This document shows positions 32,286 through 43,293 of a stretch of DNA of 64,000 bases, in pieces (position 1 is the stretch's first letter; each line of letters starts with the position of its first letter). The position numbers were made by a program, and so were the translations under genes. This DNA is from Tranzscheliella williamsii (taxonomy: Eukaryota > Basidiomycota > Ustilaginomycetes > Ustilaginales > Ustilaginaceae), in contig JALBYF010000040.1 of assembly GCA_023212725.1 (NCBI GenBank), positions 114,612 to 178,611 of the forward strand, in the 5' to 3' direction. Below the pieces are notes generated by a model that did not search any database, was not told the origin of the DNA, and was given only the letters and a program-made list of their open reading frames with translations.

Positions 32286-34006
32286 ATTGGAGAAACGCTG
32301 AAATATCAGCAAGTAGGGCCGCGTCACTGAAGAAACGGTCCTACGCGCTGCCGTCGTAAGTTCCTACGCAGGTGTGGATATCGCTCCTAACGTTCTTCAG
32401 TCCCCAGGTACTGGCAAGAAAGCATGAGTGACCCACTTGGCGACAGGCTGGTAACAGCGTTAAGAAGTTTGCCGTTGCCTGGGCGGCGGAGCGCAACAAT
32501 TCGAAAGCTGATCAGACCGCCACGCAAGCAAGCTCGCGAGTGTGTAGAATAAGCCGCCCGCAAGATGGTCACAATTCAGCGGGTCGGATATGCCTGCTTT
32601 CGCGCTGTCAAGTCCTGTTGTTGGCTTGAAAGCCGGACAGACGCCTGACTTGTGAGTAACCACGTTAACCAGATGTGTGCGATCAGGGTACGAGCAGGTA
32701 CGCGATCAGCAGTCCGCGACGCAGAGGAGTGAGTGTGGAACCCGTAAGCCTCCTGGTGACCAGATTGCTGGAGAAAGACGATGACAAGTGGTATGCAAAA
32801 GGGGGTAAGACTTGAAGCAGGCAGGCGTATGGCCGTTTCTACGAAAGCAACGACTGAGCGAGTGGTGACGATGACCTCTGCCTCAACGGACGACTGCTCA
32901 GTCGCTAGAAAGGGTAATGCAAGGTACCGCATTCAAATTCAATATAGAGCGCCTTGGAATTCACATAGAAATATCAGAGCAAATAGGCGCAGAAGGGCCC
33001 TTTCAGCCCAACCCGCATAGCGTAAAGCGAATAGTGAGGTTTCAGCTCAGTTGCATAGTACTATGATTTCAACCGAAGCATACACAATTTTAATTCCGAC
33101 TGAAATCAAAAACGCGCATTGGTATGAAGCGTCGCTCAACTCTTTGCTAGCTGTGGCTCGTCAGATTAGAAATATGCAAGTCAGGATTTCTGATCGGTTG
33201 AATGCCCTATTCCCCGGTTTCCTATATACACTTTGGTGATGACTTGAGTGGAGAATCAACACTTCGAAAGTATGCGCTATTCTTTGGTTGAGCTTTGTAA
33301 GAAAGGGATGTCTTTTTTGAATACAACTAATCCTTTGGTAGATACTTGCTAGCAAGTATATCCGAACACCATGCACGAGCAATAAGCACCCCTTGCCTAT
33401 TCACATCGACTCGGGCAAGCTGCAGCATTCGTGTCCAGCTTGTCTCATCGATATCAGCTATCTTATCCCCCGCAGCATCTGCAACGCAGACAAGAGGCCA
33501 CTGCACACGCCGTCCCAGTCTTTTTGCGAAATCTTACACCAAGGTGAAGATATCGGACACGATGCCATGTGAACAGTAAGAAAAGATGAGGCATGAACAT
33601 TATAGAAAGAACTGAGGCAGGCGGAAGCTATAAGATGGATGAGGAAGACGAATTGGATAGATTGCGAGATTGATGCGAAGCTTGCGCAGAAAACCCGGTG
33701 TGCCAGAAACATTGACTTGGCAAGGGCTTGTAGCAAGGCCATAAATAATATGGTGTGAGTCGTCAAGTGTCATTAGTGTGTAGATGGATACCGTCAAGCG
33801 TAAGATTCTGTTGGCCGGCAAGTTGCTGCAGAGTGTGGAGATGGCAGATGTCTGCTAACTTATGAAAGTTGGCAACGATCGTGGCCGGTGGCATTGGTTC
33901 GACAATAGTTGGAAAAGATAAAAGAGCGTAATGATGGTCTGAAGTCAGGCCTGACCGGGCGGATCAGTGGTGGATGTCGGGAACGGCATCTCGAGCGCGA
34001 CATGAT
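32286..34006. other. Gap between Mub1 start and cyclin stop
   Basis: About 1.7 kb. It holds the mub1 promoter and the 3' flank of the cyclin gene. The section 32930-33400 is AT-richer than its surroundings. Open frames here are short; a hydrophobic minus-strand frame at 33458-33766 has no family features. No gene is called. Confidence 0.35.
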
Positions 34007-35956
34007 TTATTGCGAAGCCGCTTGAGCGGCGGCAGCAGCAGCAGCCGCGGCCATCAAGGCGCTGTGGTTCTGGTAAGCCCAGTCCCGTGCAAAGACGCTG
34101 GCCTTGAGGAATTTCTTGTTGGCGTACTTGCGATAGACAAATTGTTCCTCGAAACCCGGGTCTAGTAACCTCTCCAACAAGAGATTGGCTCCTGGGACAA
34201 GCTGCTCCTCTGTGAAATCAGAGTAGTAGACGAAGGCGTCGTCCCACTCACCGCCTAGCATCTTTTTGGAGAGAAACATGCCTACAGCTGCAACCAGACT
34301 CGGCCGTGCGCGCAAGAAGCGGTGATCAAGAAGCGCGAGCTCCATGAGGAATTTCGACAAGGTCCTCGTCCGGATGTCATAGTCGTCGGCCTTTGAAATC
34401 CTTCGCACCCAGGAGTAGGGTGAGCAGTAGGACGAAACGTTGAAGTCAAGCGTCGACAAGATAATGCGCTCGCCCTTGAGAATTTCCGCCTTGGAATAGC
34501 CACCTTCAGTCATGTAAACAAACTCGGAGACGCTGGGGGCGAGGATCTCTTCGTACTTGGCGGCGATGAACATGGCAGTGACGCCTACCAACTGCAGCTT
34601 GGCTAAGCTGACTACGCGCACGCTGAGGAAGCGGTCAATCACGTTGATGGCGATCCAGAGCGTTTCTGGTAGCATATGGTACCGCATGTGCACTTGTAGC
34701 AGCCAGTCGATCAGGGTGACTCGCATATGCCAGTGAATTTCGCTCTGGAAATCCATGTAGTTAGGATTTGCCATCATTTCGCGCTCGCAACGGCTCATGT
34801 ATTGGAAAATCTCGGTTGAGTACTCCGCCACCATGCTGGTGTCGCGCACTTCATCTGGATCCAAACCCATGATGATCAGCTCATCCTCATGGGCCGCCAT
34901 GTCGGTTGACAACTGGCCAGACGCCAGTGCCTCAGCTCTCTGCGCCTGTGCCAGCGCAGCTCTGGGACGGATCACAGATTCCTGGTAGCGAGATTTGATC
35001 AGAGCGACTTTGCGGCGTGCCGCCTCCTCCAGTTCGGGATGCAAGGAGACAAGACCCTCTGGATCGATGTTGTAGTCTAGAAGATCGCCATCTTCTGCTG
35101 ATGTGACACTCTCCGGACGCGGGCCTACGCTGAGACGCTCTGACTCCAGCCAGTTGGCCTGTCCTCTTTCAGCCTCTTCACCGGTGCCGTCGTCAGTGCT
35201 GGAGATGGACTCGACATCCGACATTTCGTCGTCGCAGGCGGCAGGTAGACCCTCGGGATCGCCAACAGCAGAAGCATCATGAACTTGAGCATCTTCTCGA
35301 GAGGAAGTTAGCGCTCTTTCGTGAGGTGCCTGTTGCCGAAGGCTAATGATTGGTGCAGGTAGCAGCTGCTGTGGCTTCTCCACCTCCATAGACTGCGTAT
35401 CGGCGATAGCAGCCAGATTGTTGTTTTCGGATATGGAGCGCTTCGGCGCTGTGGTACGTTCTGGTTCTGCCGAGGAACGGGACCGAGAATCGCGCAACCT
35501 GGTCATACTCTTCGTGTTTTGACTACGGAGAGTCTGGAGGCCAGCGGCCGCAGGCTTGAGCGATGCATGATCGGGCTGTACTTGCGACCTGGCGCGGGCA
35601 GTGCGGTTGCTAACATCGGACAGCGCCGGACGAACGGGAGCAGCCTTTTGCTCCGTCCGCAAGTTTCCTGTCGCCGATGCGCCAAGCGCCCTCTGGGTTT
35701 TGGTCTTCGCCAGCTGACTCGAGGAGGCCTCCGTCAGATGAATGCGGTCGCCACTACGAGAGGCAGGAACCCCTCCTTGTCGTGCGATCCGTGATCGGTT
35801 CATCACGGGCTGCTGCAAATATTGGCAAGGGTCGTTTGAACAAAGGTGGTAAGCAACGCGAAACAGACGAAACCCCGCGCGGCGCGAGTGTGCGAGGAGC
35901 TAGACGAGCGTGAGAGGGTTGATGCGTTCACTTACCCTTACTGCTGGTTGAGCCAT
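34007..35956 (-). CDS. B-type (mitotic) cyclin
   Basis: Proposed exons are 35936-35956 and 34007-35812, giving 608 residues. Exon 1 codes only MAQPAVR and has a GTAAGT donor; the acceptor is ATTTGCAG. If that small exon is wrong, the next ATG is at 35803. The cyclin boxes are clear: MRVTLIDWLLQVHMRYHMLPETL at the start of cyclin box N (MRAIL motif), VTAMFIAAKYEEI, then EFVYMTEGGYSKAEIL and the cyclin C region with SFLVAAV-like and WDDAFVYYSDFTEEQL segments. A destruction box RPALSDVSN is at about 68-76, so APC/C-mediated degradation is likely. It should partner Cdk1 to drive mitosis. Ustilago maydis has Clb1 and Clb2; I cannot say which this is. The C-terminus has an Ala-rich tail. Confidence 0.9.
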
Positions 35957-37423
35957 ACTTTGATGTGTAGAGGAAGATTCAGCACGGTAGCTTCGTGCTT
36001 CGACAGGAAAGACGATAAACCCTATATGTAAAGGCGCAGAGTCACTACCATGCGATCTCAAGTTCTTCTGAGGATAGCTGAAACTGTCCAACGTAGCACA
36101 GAGAGGTTTACCAGCAAGGCAGATGAGGTCCGTGGCTTTTCTGGTACAGATGAAAGTCGAGCACCTGTGACCGTCTAGAAAGGAATGAAGCCAGAAAACA
36201 AGCTAAGTTTGAATGTAGATCGCTTTAGACGACAGAGAGTTGTTTCGATCCTTTCTTTGACGGGGTTTTGGTTACAATGGCGAATCGTGAGGGTTGGACA
36301 AAGCTTCACGATAGCTGCTCGCAGTTGGACAGGCGCTTGATTCGAAAAGCTCTGAAAAGGTGTGGGCGGCTTCAGACGATGCGAGCTCGACGGAAAGGGT
36401 ATTACTGCTACCAATGCGGTTCGAGGTGGCGTGGGACTTTGCTTGCGACTTGATCCTCGCACGGTTGGTATACAGCGGCTTACGGATGTTGGGACCCGAG
36501 TAGTCAAGCAAGCGAGAAAAGCTCTGTTTCGATGAAGGAGGTGCTGAACGTGAGCGTTTGGGGTTGTCTGAAGGTACCAAAATGCGGTGAACAAGTGTCG
36601 GTAGAATGTGTAGATCTATCAAGGTTAAAAGACTCTTGTTGTTGCAACGCGTCGCTCGTTTGGGCGGTGAATGCTAGGGTGGATAGAGGCAGAGGAAGAA
36701 GCGGAGCAGAAGGGGCTATGCCGTCTGGAAACGGACGCCGATGGCGATTGAGGAAAGGCTGAATGACGGAGCTGAACGGATGCAAGAGCCAAATGAAGGG
36801 CAAGAAACGATGCAGAGGAAGGGGGCCCAGACGTATGTGCTGGTGCTGGAAGGGCGATTGGAGGAAGGTGAAGGTGTCTAAATCAAGGTGAAATGCAGAG
36901 TGAGCGGAAGAGTCAAGGTGGTGAGTGCTCCGCTGTTGATGAGAGGGCAGAGAAGAAACAGCTGCACGACAGGGCAATGGAGGAAGAGGTGAAGTGGATG
37001 GAGATGAGGTGAAGAAGAAGGGAGATGTCGTCTGAAGGCGAAGCAGACGAAGCCAAGCTGGTTTCAATATTGTTTTGAGACGAGATGGAGATGAACGCTA
37101 TTGGAGCGGGTGAGCTGGAGGCGGTTGCCGAAGAGAGAAATGAGGGGATCAGAGGCAGTGTCGTTCAGCACCGCTCGCTGAGAAACAGGTGGATGGCGAG
37201 AAGAGCGGAACGAGACAAGAAACAGGATGAAGGACAAGCAGAAGGAGGATGCGAAGCCGAGCGAGCGATCCGGAGCTGAGGAAGGGAGTGCGCAGACTGG
37301 ACGGGCGGGGACTCTGAATGATATCTACAGGTTGGACGGCAGCCAAGACCAAAACATACGCCAAACCAAATTCAAGTCTCGGTCGATCTCATTCGAGGCC
37401 TCTTTCTGATGGGACTGTCATCG

Positions 37424-37502
37424 GCTGCTAATGGGTTCCGCTGCTAATGGCCTCCGCTGCTAATGGGCTTTGCTGCTAACGGGCTCTGCTGCTAATGGCT
37501 CC
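37424..37502 (+). repeat. 16-bp imperfect tandem repeat, five copies
   Basis: The unit is GCTGCTAATGGGCTCC with variation mainly in the last four bases. Copies begin at 37424, 37440, 37456, 37472 and 37488 (the last is 15 bp). The core GCTGCTAAYGG is kept in all five. It lies in the gene-poor interval and is probably a minisatellite. Confidence 0.92.
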
Positions 37503-38084
37503 GTTGGAAGAGTGTGGACGCGGGACGACGGCTACTTGTCACCAGTTAAATGGTGATATTGTGCAAAATGCTGTACACAGCCGAAACATCACACCTCGAG
37601 GTGCATGAGGCAGCTGCAGGACATCACACCAGTTCCGAGCTCTACATTGATCACAGGCAACAAGCAGCAATAAGGATCCACCTACACATTATTCCCGTGG
37701 GCAGATGTTTGTGCTGTATATGTTGCCCGCTTATGCAGTCTTTGAAGCCGGATGAGCGCTACAAACGACAACACCACGCAACAGCTCTGACTTAACGCAC
37801 GTCCAGTGCTCCCACTTGCAGCTTCCTCACTCGCTGTAAACAACAGCAGCGGCATGAAAGAAAAGAAAATGACACAAAGCCGGCTAGCTGTCCCGCTTTT
37901 CAATCCAAGTTACAAGGCCGATGTAACTCGCAAGACGCGTGCATTTGCTCGATCTTCGAAACCCAGTGGTGTGACTTTAGCGAAGGGACATCAAAACACA
38001 GCCAAAGGATCACCCATCCACTCACTGTGACATGAGCAGAGCGAGATCACAGCAATTCACAATTCCAAGCACTCACCAAGCTAT

Positions 38085-38175
38085 CCCCTTCTTTGTATTC
38101 CATCACAAAACATCACAGAACACCACATCGCATCACATCACATCGGTTGACTACAAATCGGTTGACTCTACATGG
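38085..38175 (+). repeat. CATCACA-rich simple tract followed by a short direct repeat
   Basis: Between 38100 and 38146 the words CATCACA, CACCACATC and CATCACATC recur in an irregular run. Immediately after, TCGGTTGACT occurs twice about 18 bp apart. It is low-complexity sequence with no coding sense. Confidence 0.6.
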
Positions 38176-40945
38176 CTTTGCATCACGGCCTGTGGTCCAC
38201 TCTCGGGTCGCTGCCAGTGTGATTGTTCCTGTTACATTGTGCGTAGCCGTGGCTCAGTCGTCATCCGCACTGATCCGTGAGACCACGTCATGCCCTCGTT
38301 GCCGATGGCGCAGAGTTACCGGTGGTTCTTACAGTCGTTGTCGTGGTTTGAGTAGCTGTCAAGTCCACAGTGAAGAGGCCAAGCCCACCCTCACTCGTAA
38401 TGGCTGTAACGCGCGTCGAGTTGGGACGAACTGTTCAGCCGTGGTCAGTGCCGGTCTCAATCCCAAATTCACGTCAGTCACAGTGGTGTCTCTCGTCGTG
38501 CATAGGCGGGTGAAACCGTAGATCATCGGCTCCGTAAATTGTGGTGCTTGGCGACGGAAGAATTGATCTGGCACGAGACTACGGAGATCGACGATGGCGG
38601 CCAGTTTCATTGGACGCGCACCTTTTCCAGGCCGGCGAAAAGGTACAGATGGACCCTGACGACATTCAAGCAGAGGATTGAATCACAATATCTCAAGTAG
38701 TAGAACGGTGACAGGTCCCACGAGCTTTGCCGAGTCGTAACTGCAGCGAGCCAGGTAGACCGCGAGTTTGCGCTTGCACTTGAATGTAATCACAATCACG
38801 ATGCAAGCGGCTCGTTCCGCTTGGATGGACGGCCGGAAAACAACCACAGACTTCGCTTGCAGCGCAAGGTAGTAGATCCCTTGACTAGTGTCACGCAGTC
38901 TCGGATCTCAGTTGTGTCCGCCGTCGTCGTGGACATAGCCGTCGCCCATTAGCCCTGCGATTATAGAAGCCTGCTTTCAATCACAATATTCGCCAACGTC
39001 TTATTTGGCTCATGCCAGACCATCGGGTGCATCGCAAAAGGCGCTGCCGAGACTTCAGCGGCTGGTTATAGCCTCATGGTGTCAGTGGTTGCTTTCGTTC
39101 TTCGCTCGGCCGATTCCGAGCCTCTTTCTTGCTTGCAGCTCAACCTCAAAGGCCGGGTAACTTGCGGGCGCTTTCGATCGTGACTATAGAAAGATCCCAG
39201 CTGATTCGAAATTTCCGGCATGCTTCGGCTTGGTAATTGCTTCACATGCAGCCTGCAAGGCCAGCATGCGTCTACGGTAGCCCGCGTGTTCTTTGCTCGG
39301 CTCGCCTGGTTCAGCTTCCCTCGGTTCCATTGGTATCAGGCCGATCATGTCGCAGTGCGGGCGTCTCGGCCGTGCATACCGAACATGATTCCTGATGGGG
39401 GGCCATCGCCGCCTGGAGCTGTTGTGAACGTTAGCCGAATGACTTGACAGCTTCCGTTGCATTCGTCACGACGCTTTCATCGTGGCTTAGCACAGGAGAT
39501 CGCCAGTGCCGAGTTGCATCGCCGTTTCGCCGTAGGTCTAACGCCTCGACCGCGCAGCCAACTCATGCCATGTGCCATGGTCGCTCCGAGCCTGCAGCCA
39601 CACGACATCTGACAGCTCATCGAGCGGAGCGCCTGACCATCCCCTCGTAGCACGGCCCTCCTGTCTTCCACTGCTGCCCGCTGCCTGATGCGCTTGCCAG
39701 CCTGCTTGAAAGCAGAGGCGGTGAGCATATGCATCCTTACTGACAGGGCGGAAACGGACCGTGTTAGCGGATGTATATGTCCGTTCGCCTAAGCCTCGTG
39801 CGAGGGGGGCTTGGCCGCAGACGTCATGCGGCGTAGCTTCAGCTTTCAGCTGTGAGTTATCACGCTAAGATCGTGATCGTGAGTCTGCACTTTATGCCCT
39901 TTCTAAGATCACACTGCCACGCGCCGGATCTTACATGGGCACGTCCTAGCGATGATCACATATGAATGTCCAAGTAGTTCACTGCCACAATGTTGAGTAA
40001 CGTAAGGGCGCTGCAGCACACGGGCGGGTGCGTCTACGTAGCCAAATATCAAGCCGCTTTCATCATTCTGCTCACTCACACAGCGGGTAGATGGGAGTCC
40101 CCGCTCCTCGGTGTCGCACGCCGATGTGGGTACGGCGCGTTTCTCTGGTATTTCTACCTCCACTCTTGTGGCAGCTGGCTCGTGAACAACCCTTGTGAGA
40201 CGCGATGCCACGGCTCTGTCACGTGCATCTGACGCAATCTTGAAGCATTCTCGTGCATCTGCTTGGTCAAGCGACGTGTCAGCACAACTGGGCTTCGCTG
40301 TCTGGAGCGAGCGCAGGTAGCCTAGGTCGTGGTTCTCTGCCAGCCCTGGTCTTTCGGTTGTACATAGTTGAGTATTTCGGGAACTGGGATTTTTTGGGAC
40401 GGACTCAGAAGAACGATAGAAAACCGAGAAGTCAACAGGAAAATAGGGGAAAAAGGTGGATAAAAGCAGGAGGGAAAAGCGTGAACACACTAGCTTCGGC
40501 CTGTGTTTTTGAATGTTGCCCGTGTGTATGCTTCAACAGACCACCCATCAGGGTTTCGGTATGCAGCTGTCTGGCACCAAGTTGTAGGCTCTCCTGCCCA
40601 AGTTTCAAGCGGCATGGTTGCGGTATGATTTGTCTACAGGTGCTACATCGGGATCGCAATTACACAGACACCACAGAGACGCATCAGGAAAGACCGTTTG
40701 ACTCTCGTGCGGGATTCTTTTTTCCATTTTTTTCTTTCATTTTTCATAGAGGGCAGGGTTGCAATCACAGGCTTAATGCGGGGATCGATTTATAGGGTTT
40801 GCGTCACTACACAGCTGTTAGAAGGCAACGTTCGTTTGCACACTTGAACCTGTTCCGTGTGAGTACTAAAGTAGACAATTTCGCGGGTCTTGGCATTTCG
40901 CAAGCGCTCGTCAAGGGCCGACTCTAGTTATACCCTCATGACTGT

Positions 40946-42557
40946 ATGCGTCGACGACTGGAAATGCACCTGAAACGTTCGACGCCATCAGTTCGCAAAG
41001 ATGGCCAAGGCAAGTACTGTGTATCCGGCCTTGCAACAGTTCGATTGCCGTCACAGTCGTACACCATCATCGCTAGCACTGTCCACCAGCAACCATCAGC
41101 AGCCCACGCGGAACTCGGCTCGCGAAGATCGTTGTCAGGGCCACCGGGAAAGGCGACCAATAAGGTAGGTTTTAGACACTGTCTCCTTCGGATCGCTCGC
41201 AATTGAGCTTCGCTAGCAGCAGCTATATCAGGTCAGGCCGTCAAGAGAACATTTGATGCGACTCTAGCCGGGAGATCCTGCGGTCACTAGCCAAAGATGA
41301 AAGACGATAGACGCGGCTCTGCCGGCTTCTTTGCTGTCCTGCTCGGGCGGACGTCGGTCACAGCGGATGGATGCCAATCAGAAGGACCTAGAAAGACAGT
41401 TGACCAGCGCAATGAGCACCGCGTCTCTGCGCTCGGCCATCGATCACCTGCAGACGTCAAACTCGGTGAAGGCTCCCTTGCGCATAGAGCCAGACAGCCA
41501 TCGGTGCGCAAGCCAACGATGCCAACAAGTCAACCGGCCCGTATAAGCGGGCAAGCCGCCTTCGAAACTGCTGTTAACGACGCCAAAGACCATGCGGCAC
41601 GCAAGAGCACAGAGGCGGGCAATGGCTCTTGGAAGGACCGATCGATGCCTACCACAACAGAACGCACTGAAGCGGCGGGTGACGGCCAAGCGAGGAAATC
41701 CAACAGCCATCGCCGCGACTCTCGCAAGGTAGCGTTTAGATCACCGGCTCCATCGTTGCTCAGAAATGATGGCGACAAGGATAAATCTGTTAATCTGCCA
41801 GGCGGCCGAACTGCGACAAGGCTGCGGTCTGAACCGATCAAATACTCGACATTCGGCGCCGCGCCGACAAGCGGAACACGAGCCAGGACGAAGGACCCCG
41901 ACGACGTGAACTGGAATTCATCTGCCGCCACCCTCCAAGGTAACGAGGCGACTGTGCAAAGCGGGAAAAGGGTATCGAAAGCGTTTCAACAGAGCTACCC
42001 CCTCGGCCACGCTGCCGGAGGGGACATAGGACGAACCATGCGTGCGACTGGTCCTGGTCGGATCGTTGTTGTCAAAGCAGGCAATGGGATGGATTTTGAT
42101 GAAGTAGACAATCAACATCGTGCGAATGGCACACTTGTCGAAGAAAGAAAGGGCAATGCGCATATGACGAGGAAGGCGATGAAGGGAGGCTATCCTGCGG
42201 AGCCTTGGGACAAAACGGAGAGGGTGGTGCGGGCTCCCACTCGGGAAAAGCAGCCTCACGATCGATCCGCTTCACGAGCCCACACCGAGGCGCAAGGGCT
42301 TCTCTCAAGTCTCACGCAACCGGAGCCTGTGGCGAAATCCAAAGCGCGGACAAAGCTGGCTCCGGATGCTACCACAAAAGACACCCCGAGGTCAGACCCT
42401 CCTCATCACCGCAGGCGTCGGTCGGCTCATCGTGGACAGCCGCAAAGGCTTTCCAACCACGCTGTCGGTAATACCCTCGCAGTCGGATCGGGCGCCCACC
42501 ATACTACTCCTCACCGGCGATCTTAGGGGCAGATCACTCAAAATCAAGGTCTGCTAA
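40946..42557 (+). CDS. Unknown disordered protein with two reading-frame changes
   Basis: Exon 1 (40946-41164, 73 codons) ends in AAG|GTAGGT and joins in phase to an exon at 41364 (acceptor GGTCACAG) that starts RMDANQKDLERQLTSAMS, a likely amphipathic helix. This frame stops at 41546. The next 800 bp are open in another frame (part of 41297-42526), rich in Lys, Arg, Ser, Thr, Asp and Gly, and look disordered. Around 42385-42410 protein-like sequence returns to the first frame: LLITAGVGRLIVDSRKGF up to a TAA at 42555-42557. The first switch could be a short intron (GTATAAG at 41541, acceptor before 41606, branch-like TTAAC). The second has no good splice pair, so an indel or pseudogene is possible. 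I recognise no family. It sits upstream of rad21. Confidence 0.45.
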
Positions 42558-43293
42558 CTCATGGACACTCTCAGCCTCACACGAGGGCTTTCATCTTCTC
42601 TTACCATACAACATACGTTTTTTCAGGAGTTTCAAGGCTTTCGGTGTACTGTCCTGTTGGCGATCGTAGCTTGCTAGTATGGTCTCGACAGGCTCGATCG
42701 CTCTGCTTTCGAGGCGTGACCATGCTCATTCATCAGTGCATCAACTCCCATTTGATAAGAGTTTGTAACAAGGGTTTGTAATCTAACACCCATGTAGTCT
42801 CTTTAGAGAGCGTGTCGCGATGAGTAGGTCGCGAAGAGCTGAATGCGTCACTCGAGGCGGGGCAAGTCGTGGTTTCGCGTCCGCGACGTGATTCCAGCTA
42901 GGTAGAGTTTGGTTTGCAAGCTGTTTTCCAGTGCCCAGACTTGAAATAGGAGCTTACAAACGTACTTCGAGCCTGCATCCAGCTAATAGTAGAGCCGTGT
43001 CCACCTCCGCATCCCGCATCACACCATCCTCTTTTCTCTTGCTCGGCGACTCAGCTTGATTATCCATCCACTGCATCCCTCTGAGCTTGTCGATCGCAGC
43101 TCTCCTGCTACATCCGTACGACACCACCCGCCTTGTCAGGCACAGCCACCGACGGCGCCCCCACGACCGGGCCTATAGGTGCCAGACCCTACCCGTTGTC
43201 TCTGTCGACTCGCTCAAAAGCGTCCGCCATTTGGTCGGTGTCATCAAGGCAAAAGCACACAGAGCAGGCTAGTATAGCGAAGCGCGGCGCACA
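42558..43293. promoter_or_regulatory. Upstream region of rad21
   Basis: About 740 bp containing the 3' flank of the preceding unknown gene and the promoter and leader of rad21. Pyrimidine-rich stretches occur around 43000-43080. The yeast-type MCB element ACGCGT is not seen here, so regulation cannot be read from motifs. Confidence 0.35.

Larger units (their letters stand above)
35957..40945. other. Gene-poor interval of nearly 5 kb
   Basis: No confident gene. The left part (36500-37100, minus strand sense) is pyrimidine-rich and could be leader sequence for the cyclin or a non-coding transcript. A 16-bp tandem repeat lies at 37424-37502 and a CATCACA-rich tract at about 38085-38150. From 38660 to 39880 the motifs AATCACAA and ATCGTGAT recur. 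The longest frame, minus 39909-40490, lacks an ATG start, though part of it is protein-like. It could be an uncalled effector-type gene or noise. Confidence 0.35.

Noticed and set aside
36504..37067. 187-codon minus-strand frame rich in Ser/Pro/Phe
   Set aside because: Composition is that of a pyrimidine-rich leader; no start context or domain.
39909..40490. 193-codon minus-strand open frame
   Set aside because: It begins with GTG inside a poly-pyrimidine stretch and other frames here look equally protein-like, so I could not justify a gene. Transcript data would decide.
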